Source of the DNA: Symsagittifera roscoffensis
Lineage: Eukaryota > Xenacoelomorpha > Acoela > Convolutidae
Assembly (NCBI RefSeq): GCF_963678635.1
Contig: NC_087064.1
Location: 74,860,213-74,924,212, forward strand
Length of the DNA stretch: 64,000 nt
Direction of reading: 5' to 3'
Positions 21,122-32,723 of this stretch are shown here, one piece after another. The notes below the pieces were generated by a model, which worked only from the letters and a program-made list of their open reading frames with translations, did not search any database and was not told the origin of the DNA. The translations under genes were made by a program, and so were the position numbers. The stretch's first letter is position 1, and each line of letters starts with the position of its first letter.

Positions 21122-23699
21122 GTGGCAACTCTCGCACAATTAAGAGTGGTGGAAAAGCTACTTGAGCCGGGGGACATGGGGCTCCCGGATGCCGCATACG
21201 AGGGTTCTAGGTTAGCCGATGATCCTAAATATGGTAAGACCTGTGGGAACTCACAGTTGGCGAAAACATTGGCAATATATGTTCGATCAGACCCGGGAGC
21301 GGCAAGAGTGATTATCGTGGCGGGCTCGGATTTTGAAGGGACGTCTCCTAAATTGTTTTGGCCGGAAACTTTGGTGTTTTTGCTGCCTGGTGCGGAGCTA
21401 AATCAGATGCTAACCCTAGTGGTAGCGATCAAATTGGAAATGCCTTGTGAGCCGGATTTGCTGCTGTTTGCATGAATGAACGATCACTTGCATTCGGCAG
21501 GATCACTGGAGCACCTGAAGGGAGAGGCGCCAACGCCTAAGAAGATCTGGGAGGCGATCCAAACGTTGTTTGCTGCAATGAACGAGATTTAGGAGTCGGT
21601 GGTTTCTAGATTCGGACCCAAGACGAGAGTGGCATTCACGACGTCCCCGGGTTACGCGAGCATGCCGCCTGCTTTACAGTTAGTGTATGCCTTAATGATC
21701 TTGATAGCGGAAGGGGACGCGTGGCGGATACTGATAGCTGCCCCTAATCGCGAGCTAGAGCCGACAAACTTGAGGCTCCTGAATTCAGAACTGGCAGTGG
21801 CATGGGCTTACGTGTCTCATGCCTTGAGGGGATTTTATAAATTGGCAGACATCCTCATGGTATTGGACGAGGTCTTCTTGCTTGAGATCTCGAGCCTTGC
21901 TCGACCTTTGAAGTTCAATCCAGAAATTAGGGATGACCACCCGGCAATTAACCACTTGACAGCGAGTCTATGGTTTTGAGGCATGGATTTGACTATCACG
22001 AGCTCCACCAGCAAGGCGAGGGGACCGAACAGCGAGAGAAAGAACGTGGCTGCGGCCGAGAAACAGTTGGAAGCAATGGCATACTGTCTAACGCAAGAGA
22101 GAGGCAGGTGGCCGTTCCTAACACCAAGGCTTGAGAATGCCACGGACAAGACGCGGGAGAGTGCACCACTCCTCATCAAGCAGGTATGGGAGTTTCTTGA
22201 GGGACAATTGGAAGTGGCAGAGAGCAGGGACATGACAGTAGGAAGATTTGTCACGGCGGCGAATGAACTCACCATGGGGGGGGGGGGTTCTTGAGGGAAC
22301 ACGCGAGGGGTGATCTGAAGACGAGGAAGGATCACGAGATCTTGAGGTTCTTGAGTCCTTGTTGGGAGAAGAGGTACATGCCTAGATTGTTCTACGCGAG
22401 AGATACCATCTTCGACGCGTTCGTTCTGGAACTGCTGCACATGGCCATAAATCTCTCGTTGGCCCTATATTTGGTCTACCCCAGGTATCTAATTAACATG
22501 GGTCCGGCCTACATGTTCAGTAGAGGTGTGGAAATACTACGAATTGACGGGTATTTGACACTAGTACTCTTGACCCACGGAGAGCCTACCGCATTTCATA
22601 GATCGATGAAGTATGGAGAGCCTCTGTCGATGGGGAAAACCCATCCCAGCACAGAGACCTACTCTTACAAGTGCACGGCCGTATTGAGGACGCTGTTGGT
22701 GGAGTATCTCTTGATGCAGAATCGATACTGGCGGGAGAAGAGAAGAATCGTAAGACGATAGAGGAATGGAAGGAGGCGAATGGAGGTAGATATATGTCTA
22801 GCAAGGAGATCTGACCCACTAGGGATGATCAGGGGGCTTGGTGAGGTGGTGACCTGCATCTACGGACCGGCAGTGACATGTGCCTTTCCCGACCCGCTTG
22901 TGGTGGCATACCGACACCCTGTGGCACACGTGAGCTTATTAAGCGTGCTAGACGGAACCGAGCTGAATTGGTGCAGACAAGAGGAGCTGAGGGCACGGAT
23001 GAGCGACACCGTGCTATTCGGGAAGGTGAAAGATCCCGAACTAATGATATTCAACTTCCGGGGGCTGTTGCAGTGCAGAATGGGGGGTAAAAGTGAGGGT
23101 CCCATTGAGGCCTACCTCAAGTTCTAGAATTTGAACCCCCTGGCAGCGGATAAGCACGAGATCTTGAGAATCCCGGCATGGAAGCGGAGTTTTGATCTGG
23201 TGAAGAGAGAGCTAGAGATGATACTTGAGCGAGAGGTTCTGCCAACCATGGTCCCAGAGCTCACGATAGTCAGGAGAATGACACTGGGGATGAATAGCCC
23301 GTTGATGGTCCCGTCCCTATACGCGAGAGCCATGGTGGAGAAGCAACAGAAGGAGTTCACGGACGGTTGGGACCCCTTGTTCATAGGGTACACAGCCGCA
23401 GTCTATTCCACATGTGCGACATCAAAATAAACTCGTGGACGACCCAGGCGAAGAGAATGAGAGGCTCGTTGCCCCCGAAGTTCGAGGTTCGGGATATCTT
23501 GAGGACGCTTGACCAGGCCAGACTGGAGCATATGCTGCCAGTTTGTGATGATGGAAAAATGATTGTGGAGGAGGGACACATCGCCTTGAAGGACGAAATG
23601 AAGTTCGCCACGAGGAAGTATCGAGCACCCTACGGGCTGGAGCAGTTGGAGATGAAGCAAGAGGAAAAGGAGCTGATGCGGCAGGCCCCTTATATGTAG
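21122..23699 (+). pseudogene. Tail region 1 of element 1: second SGNH-like domain and unknown part, broken
   Basis: Successive open pieces (21122-21475, 21599-21979, 21983-22294, 22291-22761, 22780-23127, 23131-23430, 23367-23699) align in order with residues of the 1388-codon frame of element 2. The first part has RVIIVAGSDFEGTSP, LLLFA-stop-MNDHLHSAG, SPGYASMPPALQ and RDDH, which fits an SGNH order; the stop (TGA at 21474) falls on the Gly of GxND. The rest (GPAVTCAFPDPLVVAYRHPV, RGLLQCRMGG) is unrecognised but conserved between elements. At least five stops or frame changes occur, including a G run near 22277. Confidence 0.6.
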
Positions 23700-23865
23700 C
23701 CCTCACGGAATGCGAGAAGCAGGATCCAGCTACACCCTCACCCCTATAAGTGGGCACCCCTGGAGATAAGAGAAGCGGTCCCATGGAGACGCTTGAGAGA
23801 AGGCGAGCTGAGTCAGAAGGGGAGAGCATGGATGAGACTCTCAGAGAAGCAGGAGAAGAAATGAA

Positions 23866-24486
23866 GTGGGGAATACGCCTGAGCAGAAATCAGCTGAGAA
23901 AGATTTAACCACACGGAAACTGCTGCAGGATTTGAGTGGAGACGATTGGGCGAACACAGCCACACCGCCCCTGACTTCATCCACTCGCAAAAACCAGGAA
24001 CTACCCTTGAGCGGCGAAATCTCCAATATAGAGATGATTCTCTTCAGTGCCAAAGAGAGTATGAAGAATACCTTCGAGGGCAATAAATGAATGTTCCTGA
24101 GTACGGTGGATGAGAAGACGTGGCTAGAATTTTTGAGTGAAATTAACCAGAAAGCAGGGACCGAAGCTACACTGGAGAGTTTCAAAAAAGAATTGTGGGA
24201 CACAGTGGTAAAGTTCGGGGAAGCAGTTCTGATGGGCAACGGACTGGACGAAAAGGCGAGAAAGGAGTTGTTGGATAAGCTGATAAAGCTGCGAGAGACG
24301 GCGCAGAAGACCAAAGATGATGAATGTAAAGACAGCTCTACTCTGAAACAAAAAACTGACGATAAAATTATTAGAGTAGAAAGGGAGGATAAGCTTAAGA
24401 CTAGTAATATGATTAAAGATTTTAATATCCTTAAGGCTCGAGTAGGGGGGAGGCAAGAGTCGAAAGGGCTGGACCGGGACAAATAG
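23866..24486 (+). pseudogene. Tail region 2 of element 1, basic helical segment
   Basis: Two in-frame pieces are separated by TGA at 24088. The segment FKKELWDTVVKFGE...GLDEKARKELLDKLIKL matches FMEEVWTVIQSYGT...GLNQPLVREVLDKLDDC of element 2, a helical stretch. A Lys/Arg-rich part (VKSRKRKSHVEE just after the stop at 24484) matches SAKRKRVEE of element 2 and could be a nuclear localisation signal. No known family. Confidence 0.5.
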
Positions 24487-25138
24487 GTCGAATCAGTGAT
24501 GATAGTGACGACGCCCCCATGCAAAGGTGTGAAGTCTCGAAAGAGGAAAAGTCATGTAGAGGAGTTGAATAGCCCGTCGGCGGATGCGGTCTCTGAGAAG
24601 AATTTGAAGGAGACGGCTCCCATCATTCTAGCGCGATGGAAGACCGCGGCCTACCAAGAAGATTAGCGAGGTGGTGAAATAGATTGAGGTCTCAACGAGT
24701 CTGGCGACGGAAGAAGACTTCAGACCTCAGAAGGCGAGCTCGAAAAAGGGATCGACGAATGGACAAACATGGGAAGTGGATGTTGGCAAAGAATGGATCT
24801 CGAGCGAGCATCAGGCTATTGGCAAACAAGTTGCCAGCGACCCTCTGGAGAAGAATGCAACGGGGAATACACCTCGACCTTGAATGAAGGAACTGGAGGA
24901 CTGTCTGAAAAAGCTTGATCGTGGAGTGTCCCGCAGCGTCGCAATAGGGCTACCCAACAAAAAGCCGAGATTAACAATTTAGATCACTTCGAGGAGGCGA
25001 TGAGAATACTTTCCTCCGCGCTGCCATTGAAGGCAACAGCGGGGCAGCTGTTAGAACAGCGGGGCAGCTGACGTTCGCGTGGAGTCTGACGTTCGCGTTG
25101 AAGGCAACAGCGGAGCAGCTGTTAGAACAGTCTAGCGG
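24487..25138 (+). other. Decayed tail sequence between regions 2 and 3 of element 1
   Basis: No continuous reading frame is present. A small direct repeat of ttgaaggcaacagcgg(g/a)gc lies at about 25027 and 25099. Part corresponds to 50200-50700 of element 2; the part of tail region 3 encoded at 50650-51950 in element 2 is missing here and appears only downstream. Confidence 0.45.
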
Positions 25139-26535
25139 GAATAGAACTAGAGGTATTGACCTCACACGATAAGTTGAAGCTGGGCAACAAGATTCTAGAA
25201 GTTTATCAGAAGTCGTGGCCGGAGGCGTTGCAAACAACCCAGAAACACATCAGAGGGTGGAAGATTGGTCTTGAGGCGGAAATGGGATTTGTCGTGAGCG
25301 AAGCTTACGGTCTGCCAGTAAATGCAAAATCCTTGGTGGGATCAGTAATGCCAACCTATGTGGGAGCCACAATCCATTGCACATGGCGATGGTCGAGGTA
25401 TCCAGCCAGAGGATATTAGTAGACAAGCCTTCTCGGTACCCAAGTGCGTACGACTGGCTCGAATGTCGCATCATTCACATAGGCTGTTGAAAAAGATCCT
25501 GGGAACTGTATCACGAGAACATGGAGATGAACTGAGTGAAATCTGGGGAGAAGAGCTGTTGAGATTGAAAGGCGAAAACACAAGTGACTTCGAGAGACAA
25601 AATACCATCGGGAAGCCAATGAATAGTGTCCCAGCACAGGAGGAAAATAATACAACCCATCAAAAGATGATGGAATTGGAACCTCTACTGAAAGCTTCGG
25701 GAAAACGAAATCTCCGAAGCATAGATATTACACATGTGGAATGCCCATGCCATTGCTTGGCACAGACGGTGTGGTAACCGGAACACTCAAACCTCTGTTT
25801 AGTGTGGGGCGTGGAAGAAACTCGGTCAATCGGATTACCCGATCATCGGCAGAAGGTGACCATCTTGATAGTGAGCACAATGTTTGTGTTGGCGTTGCGG
25901 TGGATCGAGGAAAATGTGACGAAATATCGGGAGTCGAAGGCACCGACGGCGAAATCGTTATACGCTATTGATTATAGCAGGAGACTTGAGTTGTTTGAGA
26001 CTGCGTGAAGGTGTTCGCCATACCTATAGAGGTCAAGCACGTATGGAGCCGCATAAGGTTCTTTCCGTGGTTTCGAGTGGCATTGACATCTTGGTTGTAT
26101 ATGGTGACGAAAGACCACATGAAGAAGCATCAGAGAGAATTACGACAGTTCCTAGCAGAGATAGGAACGGAAGCCTTCAAGAAACCTTTGCTGACCCACC
26201 AAAATGCGTCGGTAGAGTGTCTAGAGATAATACCAAGGCGAGGAAATCAATACTGGAAGAGGACCTGGCAAAGAATGTGAGCCTGAGCCTGCACAATTCA
26301 TTTTGCTTGAACAGGGAATCGAAATTGAAGAGTTTGCCAAACCAGGCAAAGAGGTTGCAAGAGCAGAGGGAGTGGATGCGATCCTTCGAACAGCTAAAGG
26401 CGTGGGAAGAGACCGTAATCAGTTCCAACGATGAGGAAGCGCTGCTAAGGCAGATCGCGGTGTCAAACCAATCAGGGCCTAGCATCTCAAAGGCTAGGAA
26501 TACTAAAGGAGCAAGGGGCTCAGTGAGGGTTTCTT
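25139..26535 (+). pseudogene. Tail region 3 of element 1, C-terminal part, unit 1
   Basis: It aligns with about residues 440-860 of the 860-codon frame of element 2: TQKHIRGWKIGLEAEMG, AFSVPKCVRLARM, SGKRNLRSIDITHVECPCHC and FCLNRESKLKSLP. It is spread over three frames with stops at 25417 and 26006 and elsewhere. No known family. The PCHC cysteines and the NSFC motif are shared with element 2. Confidence 0.6.
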
Positions 26536-26879
26536 GAGTCTTGAGAAGGAAAAAGGGGGGCTCGAGGTCACGAATGTTATTTTTTAACGAAACGAAATAT
26601 TGTTATTAATATGCTATACTTATTATATAATGCGAAATGCTGCATGACATTATTCTGATTGGATAAGTTAAAAGAAATTTTAATCAATAGCTTACAAAGC
26701 GGAAATTTAGGGTGAAGATATGTGCAGATTTTGATTGCTGTTCAGCGATATCGTGACAATTTTGCATGGTTGTGTTTTTTGGGGTATAGATGAAGTTAAA
26801 TCTGCTGCAATCTTCTGTAAATGACCATTGGCACTGTATCTTGAGCAACACTCAACGGGGATCGAAAAGGAAGATGACT

Positions 26880-27735
26880 CCAGGTAATCTCTAGAGAATC
26901 ATGGGAAATTTGAAGAGGGGCATGATGTGCATCGTAACTTGGCCTCGGCCGAGGATTACTCGAGACCCAACAAACGGGGGGAATACCAATATGTATCTGG
27001 AGTAATGGGGATAGCATACAACCCTTTCTTGGATTCAGAGGCCGGAGCGCTCACAGGAATCACGAAGTGACGGAGCTGTTGAAACTCTGGACGGAGATGA
27101 TAATCGAAATTGATTCAATTGAAAGGGAGAAACCGAGCCTGGGCCTGATACTCGAGTTAATGCCAAAGGTGATAAGCGTAATGCGCTCGAACAAGAGAGT
27201 GGAATTGAAAAGGGGGAATGGAAATGGCATGATGACTACGAATTTGCAAACGGTTAGGAAGTTGCTGAGACCCTCCTGGTGCACATATCCCCACGCAAGC
27301 TTGATTGAAGAAGTCACGGAACGAGTGAGGCTAACACCGACGAAAGATGAAGACATGGGAACTCTGAATGTAATACACAAACTGATCCTACCGCAGAGTA
27401 AAGAGTCGGGCGAGGCAAAGAGCAAGCTAGGATCAGTGAAGAAGTTGGAACCCGGTAGCTGTCTTCACTTGACGTGCGGAGGCGGAGAGCACACTTGTCG
27501 TGGACGATCATGTGTCAAAATACAGTCCTTCCAGAGAGAAGACCTAGTCGCTTGGTTTGGCGACATAAAAGAAAGAGAGAAGAGCGAAGTGCAGATAGTG
27601 GCTGAGTGCTACACAAACACTACGGTGAATATAGCAACGGCGCTGGGGTTCTTCTCAAGGATGTGCAGTTTGCAATCACTGGAGATGCTGGAGTCTGAGC
27701 ACCAATTGGTGACAGCATTGAGCGTGGAGTCGTGA
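26880..27735 (+). pseudogene. Tail region 3 of element 1, N-terminal part, unit 2
   Basis: It matches about residues 155-435 of the element 2 protein: YQYVSGVMGIAYNPF, SLGLILELMPKVISV and ATALGFFSRM. The Cys/His cluster C-x4-C-x4-H-x-C-x4-C (GSCLHLTCGGGEHTCRGRSC) is intact near 27460-27515. A TGA at 27733 ends the frame at the unit junction. Confidence 0.6.
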
Positions 27736-27737
27736 CC

Positions 27738-29021
27738 GGGGGCGTTGCAAACAACCCAGAAACACATCAGAGGGTGGAAGATTGGTCTTGAGGCTGAAAT
27801 GGGATTTCCCGTGAGCGAAGCTTACGGTCTGCCAGTAAATGCAAAATCCTTGGTGGGTTCAGTAATGGCCAACCTATGAGGGAGCCACTATCCATCGCAC
27901 ATGGCGATGGTAGAGGTATCCAGCCGGAGGGTATTAGTAGACAAAGCCTTCTCGGTACCCAAGTGTGTACGACTGGCTCGAATGCCGCATCATTCACATA
28001 GGCTGTTAAAGAAGATCCTGGGAACTGTACCAAGGGAACAAAGAGATGAACTGAGTGAAATCTAGTGAGAAGAGCTCTTGAGTTTGGAAGGCGAAAACAC
28101 AAGTGACTTCGAGAGACAGAATACCATCGGGAAGCCAATGAATATCACAGGAGGAAAATAATACAACGCATCAGAAGATGATGGAATTGGAACATCTATT
28201 GGAAGCTTCGGGAGAACGCAATCTCCGAAGCATCGATATTACTCATGGGGAATGCCCATGCCATTGCTTGGCACAGACGGTGTGGTAACCGGAACACTCA
28301 AACCTCTGTTTAGTGTGGGGCGTGGAAGAAACTCGGTCAATCGGATTACCCGATCATCGGCAGAAGGTGATCATCTTGGTAGTGAGCACAGTGTTGGCGT
28401 TGCGGTGGATCGAGGAGAATGTGACGAAATATCGGGAGTCGAAGACACCGACGGCGGAATCGATATACGCTATTGATTATAGCAGGAGATTTGAGTTGTT
28501 TGAGACTGCGTGCAAGGTGTTCGCCATACCTATGGAGGTCAGGCACGTATGGAGCCGCATAAGGTTCTTTCCGTGGTTTCGAGCGACATTGACATCTTGG
28601 TTGTATATGGTGACGAAAGACCAAATGAAAAGCGTCAGAGAGAATACCGACAGTTCCTGGCAGAGATAGGAACGGAAGCCTTCAAGAGATCTTTGCTGAC
28701 CCACCAAAATGCATCGGTAGAGTGTCTAGAGATAATACCAAGGCGAGGGAATCAATACTGGTAGAGCACCTGGCAAAAAATTCATTTTGCTTGAACAGGG
28801 AATCGAAAGTGAAGAGTTTGCCAAACCAGGCAAAGAGGTTGCAAGAGCAGAGGGAGTGGATGCGATCCTTCGAACAGCTAAAGGCGTGGGAAGATATCGT
28901 AATCAGCTCCGACGATGAGGAAGCGCTGCTAAGGCAGATCACGGTGTCAAGCACATCAGGGCCTAGCACCTCAAAGGCTAGGAATAATAAAGGAGCAAGG
29001 GGCTCAGTGAGGGTTTCTTGA
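27738..29021 (+). pseudogene. Tail region 3 of element 1, C-terminal part, unit 2
   Basis: A second copy of 25218-26535, more decayed, with a deletion near 28145 and another near 28765 that removes the conserved segment before SFCLNRES. It ends in the basic sequence KARNNKGARGSVRVS like the other units. Confidence 0.6.
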
Positions 29022-29339
29022 GTCTTGAGAAGGAAAAAGGGGGGCTCGAGTGTGAACTCGGATGAAATTCGAGGTCACGGAAAAGAAATTTTAACGAAAC
29101 GAAATATTGTTATTAATATGATATATTTATTATATAATGCGAAATGCTGCATGACATTTTTCTGATTGGTAAAGAAAGATGAATTTTTAATCATTAGCTT
29201 ACAAAGCGGAAGTTTAAGGTGCAGGTATATGCAGATTTTGATTGCTGTTCAGCGATAGTGTGACAATTTTGCATGGTTGTGAATTTTGGGGTATAAATAA
29301 AGTTAAATCTTCTGCAAACTTCTGTAATTGACCGCTGAC

Positions 29340-30282
29340 ATTGTTTCTTGAGCAACACTCAACACTCAACGGGGATCGAAAAGGAAGATGACTCCAGGCA
29401 ATCTCTAGAGAATCATGGGAATTTTGATGAAATACGGAGATTCTATGACAAGAAAATTGAAGAGGGGCATGATGTGCATCGTAACTTGGCCTCGGCCGAG
29501 GATTACTCGAAACCCAACAAACGGGGAGAATACCAATATATATCTGGAGTAATGGGGATAGCATACAACCCTTTCTTGGATTCAGAGGCCGGGAGCGCTC
29601 ACAGGAATCACGAAGTGACGGAGCTGTTGAAGTTCTGGACAGAGAAGTTAATCGAAACTGATTCAATTGAAAGGGAGAAACCGAGCCTGGGCCTGATACT
29701 CCAGTTAATGCCAAAGGTGATAAGCGTAACGCGCTCGAACAAGAGAGTGGAATTGAAAAGGGGGAATGGAAATGGCATGATGACTACGAATTTGGAAACG
29801 GTAGGAAGTTGCTGAGACCCTCCTGGTGCATATATCCCCACGCAAGCTTGATTGAAGAAGTCACGGAACGAGTGAGGCTAACACCGACGAAAGATGAAGA
29901 CATGGGAACTCTGATTGTAATACACAAACTGATCCTACCGCAGAGTAAAGAGTCGGGCGAGGCAATGAGCAAGCTAGGATCAGCGAAGAAGTTGGAACCC
30001 GGTAGCTGTCTTGACCTGAAGAGCGGAGGCGGAGAGCACACTTGTCGTGGACGATCATGTGTCAAAATACATTCCTTCCAGAGAGAAGACCTAGTCGCTT
30101 GGTTTGGCGACATAAAAGAAAGAGAGAAGAGCGAAGTGCAGATAGTGGCTGAGTGCTACACAAACACTACGGTGAATATAGCAACGGCGCTGGGGTTCTT
30201 CTCAAGGATGTGCAGTTTGCAATCACTGGAGATGCTGGAGTCTGAGCACCAATTGGTGACAGCATTGAGCGTGGAGTCGTGA
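29340..30282 (+). pseudogene. Tail region 3 of element 1, N-terminal part, unit 3
   Basis: The open piece 29348-29815 followed by 29809-30282 in another frame matches 26880-27735. It keeps DEIRRFYDKK, which unit 2 lost. In the Cys/His cluster the second Cys is Ser (CLDLKSGGGEHTC). Confidence 0.6.
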
Positions 30283-30283
30283 C

Positions 30284-30480
30284 CGGGGGCAAAGAGGTTG
30301 CAAGAGCAGATGGAGTGGATGCGATCCTTCGAACAGCTAAAGGCGTGGGAAGAGATTGTAATCAGCTCCGACGATGAGGAAGCGCTGCTAAGGCAGATCA
30401 CGGTGTCAAACACATCAGGGCCTAGCACCTCAAAGGTTAGGAATACGAAAGGAGCAAGGGGCTCAGTGAGTATTTCTTGA
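30284..30480 (+). pseudogene. Tail region 3 of element 1, last C-terminal fragment, unit 3
   Basis: Only the final 60 codons remain (QEQMEWMRSFEQLKAWEE...NTKGARGSVSIS), joined directly to the junction sequence at 30283. It is followed by about 400 bp of noncoding 3' sequence up to the polypurine tract. Confidence 0.6.
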
Positions 30481-30876
30481 GTCTTGAGAAGGAAAAAGGG
30501 GGGCTCGATTGTGAACTCGGATGAAATCCGAGGTCACGAAAAAGAAATTTTAACGAAACGAAATATTGTTATCGATATGCTATATTTATTATTTAATGCG
30601 AAATGCTGCATGACAATTTTCTGATTGGATAAGACAAAAGAAATTTTAATCATTAGCTTACAAAGCGGAAATTCAAGGTGCAGGTATATCCAGTTTTTGA
30701 TTGCTGCTCAGCGATAGTGTGACAATTTTGCATGGTTGTGAAATTTGGTGTGTAGATAAAGTTAAATCTGCTGCAATTTTCTGTTAATGACCACTGGCAC
30801 TGTATCATGAGCAACACTCAACATTCTGGGTATTCACTGGCAGACGGCAACACGCGATGAGGACATCGATCTTGAG

Positions 30877-30887
30877 TCCGGGGAGTA
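30877..30887 (+). promoter_or_regulatory. Polypurine tract of element 1
   Basis: TCCGGGGAGT plus A lies immediately before the 3' LTR start TGTGCC at 30888. The same core precedes the 3' LTR of element 2. It is short for a polypurine tract but its position is right. Confidence 0.65.
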
Positions 30888-31262
30888 TGTGCCAGTCGGT
30901 CATATTTGGAAAACTGACCTTGAGCAATACGAACAACGTAATTTTGGGGTGAAATGGAATTTTTCAAAAACTCGAATTGAGCCTGTCATGCTCAACTTTC
31001 TCGCGACAACTGAAAATGTCAGAATTAAAAGATCAGAACAACCGAATTAAACGCGGGAAAGTAATCGAAAAAAGCAGCGGGAAATTGCTATTTGCAATTT
31101 CCAGACATAAAAATCACACGAGAGTAGAGCTGTCCTACCCTGAATAGGAAGTAGAGCGATTGCGAACAAAGCGGACAAAAGTAAGAAGTGGACCAGATTG
31201 AAACCTCGGTGGAATGGTGGACAGCTGTGGTCTCCCAATGGTCCAGTTCCCAATGGTCTCCC
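30888..31262 (+). repeat. Truncated 3' LTR of element 1
   Basis: The first 375 bp of LTR family A, starting TGTGCCAGTCGG and matching 8368-8735. It ends in a short local duplication (cccaatggtctcccaatggtc) and joins an inverted family A fragment at about 31263. Confidence 0.8.
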
Positions 31263-31772
31263 AATGGTCAGTTAAGTATACCGTTAGTTTTCATTGGACA
31301 GTGAAACTTTAATCCATTTCAGATGGATCAATCTGAAAACTCGCCTTCACTCAACATAATCACCTAAAATGGACTCAAGAAATGTGAATTAGGTACTCAC
31401 TTACCGACTCAACTTCCAGAATTAGGTAAATAATAATCGTATAGAATTCTAGAATTGATTTAAAGTAATTAAGTTCAACTCGAGAAGTTTTGAATAGTTT
31501 TGAACTCAAGAAGAAGTTGTGCTCTTTTGACTATTAGTTGTCCACCTTCCCACTCAAGTGTCACTCTGGTCCAGTCAATCGTTCTGTCAGGAACAAGACA
31601 GCTCTACTCGTGTCGAATTATTCCGGCAAAATTGCGAATAGCAATTTTACTCTCGTATTTTTCTAGCGAATTTCCCGCGATTCTCACTCGAACCTTCTGT
31701 GTAATTTTATTTGCTTTTTCAGTTGTCGCAAGAAATTTGAGCATGACAGGCTCCATTCGAAATTTTAAAAAA
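31263..31772 (-). repeat. Inverted LTR family A fragment, left of element 2
   Basis: It aligns with about 5697-6225 in the same orientation. The remainder of the same LTR (its TGTGCC end) lies at 54980-55055, on the other side of element 2, so element 2 inserted into it. Confidence 0.8.
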
Positions 31773-32095
31773 TGTGACATTCGACCAGAATGTGCCAAAA
31801 TGCAATCTCTGCAGATTTCGAATTCTTAGCAGTGAACCTTACGAGTTAATGATTTTGAAGGATTAACAACGTTATTCGGATGATTAGCAGAAAGGTGAAG
31901 GGCAGGATATTCCCGTATTTTAAAATTTTAAATTTTCGAAGTGATGACGTAACATTTCTGAGAATCATCAGAAACGGCCATTTTGGCAGAAAAGCTAAAA
32001 GGAAACAGAACAATATTAATAGCGATTGCGAGAAGAACGGAAATTGTGGTCAAGAAACGACAACAAATCAAGGAGTTGACAGAGAACGTTCCGAG

Positions 32096-32127
32096 TTGCA
32101 ACTATTGTGTCGCTACAATAGTTGCAA
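32096..32127 (+). promoter_or_regulatory. 13-bp inverted repeat in LTR family B
   Basis: Arms TTGCAACTATTGT and ACAATAGTTGCAA are perfect complements around a 6-nt GTCGCT loop. The identical structure is at 54376-54407 in the 3' LTR. It lies about 130 bp upstream of the TATA-like box. Confidence 0.65.
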
Positions 32128-32254
32128 GGCCGTTGCGAACAACGGTGAAGGGTGGAAGACAGCCTTCCGGATTACGGAAAAGTCAAGTTTAACGTGCTTG
32201 ATTCAGTGGATTCAAGAATCCGGAAGGGTTTCGGGACTGAAACTTTTATCCTTT

Positions 32255-32263
32255 TATATAAAT
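32255..32263 (+). promoter_or_regulatory. TATA-like box in LTR family B
   Basis: TATATAAAT at 32255-32263, repeated at 54535-54543 in the 3' LTR, is the best candidate for the U3 promoter. Confidence 0.4.
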
Positions 32264-32709
32264 TTTTAGCTTCCTGTCATGTCCTGAGTTGAATTTAATT
32301 AACAACTAGATTCATTTTGATAAGGATGAGAAGCTAGGAGTTGGGGGAAAATGTTGATCCATCTTCGATGGAGATGATGATTTTTATCTACTGAACAAAA
32401 ACAATAATAATATAGTAAATAGTAGTAACCCTGTTTTTAGGAGTGACCTCGTGGTCTGGGATACTGAGACCCAGCCATGAGTTCACTATTTCTGCATGTA
32501 ATCTAGTTAATTTGAGTGTTTTGACCGAAGCCGAAAGCAGTAACGTTTTTGTCGACCCGATGTTAGAAAGACCACCGAAAAGTACTGGCTTGGTAGAGAC
32601 GGTGAAAAGCATGTAAAGCTCTGTTTAGACGTTAGCCAGTTGTCTTAGGACTTAGTTTTTTTTTCCGTCGATATGTATCTTCCGGGCGAATGTTACATAC
32701 ATGTTTTTA

Positions 32710-32723
32710 TGGCGCTCCTGGGT
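32710..32723 (+). promoter_or_regulatory. Primer-binding site of element 2
   Basis: TGGCGCTCCTGGGT, identical to element 1, lies 12 nt after the LTR end. The two LTR families share the same primer and spacing although their LTR bodies differ. Confidence 0.75.

Larger units (their letters stand above)
25139..30887 (+). repeat. Tandem multiplication (~2.5-kb unit) of the 3' end of element 1
   Basis: The unit is the last two thirds of tail region 3 plus the following noncoding stretch. Unit 1 is partial (coding 25139-26535, noncoding to about 26880); unit 2 runs about 26880-29390; unit 3 runs about 29390-30887 with a large deletion at 30283. Matching points are spaced 2517 bp (25224 and 27741) and 2548 bp (27061 and 29609). 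The junction sequence agtcgtgaccgggggc recurs at 27729 and 30275. Element 2 has a single copy. The units differ from each other by a few percent. Confidence 0.85.
8368..31262 (+). mobile_element. Element 1: giant (about 22.9 kb) degenerate Ty3/gypsy-type retroelement
   Basis: In order: 5' LTR (8368-9275), primer site (9287), leader with a 21-bp array, gag (12062 on), protease, reverse transcriptase, RNase H, integrase, then an extra tail with a macro domain, SGNH-like regions and an unrecognised protein whose 3' end is tandemly multiplied, a polypurine tract (30877) and a truncated 3' LTR (30888-31262). The order of RNase H before integrase, the H2C2 plus DDE integrase and the RT motifs place it with Ty3/gypsy elements. 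Ordinary members are 5-10 kb; the extra length is in the leader and tail. Numerous stops and frameshifts make it non-coding as it stands. The right target-site flank cannot be identified because the 3' LTR is truncated. Confidence 0.9.
31773..32697 (+). repeat. 5' LTR of element 2 (family B)
   Basis: It starts TGTGACATTCG and ends CGAATGTTACA, imperfect inverted ends (10 of 11). It contains a 13-bp stem hairpin (32096-32127), a TATATAAAT box (32255-32263) and a CATCTTCGATG hairpin near 32355. The ends resemble family A (TGTG...TTACA) but the body differs. Confidence 0.92.

Noticed and set aside
23841-24524. A 227-codon minus-strand frame rich in Ser and Leu
   Set aside because: It is the antisense of tail region 2, whose plus-strand reading matches element 2; the minus-strand reading has no counterpart.
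31880-32269. A 129-codon frame present twice (also 54160-54549)
   Set aside because: Both copies lie inside the family B LTR. Duplication reflects the two LTRs, and the frame covers the hairpin and promoter region, so coding is unlikely.
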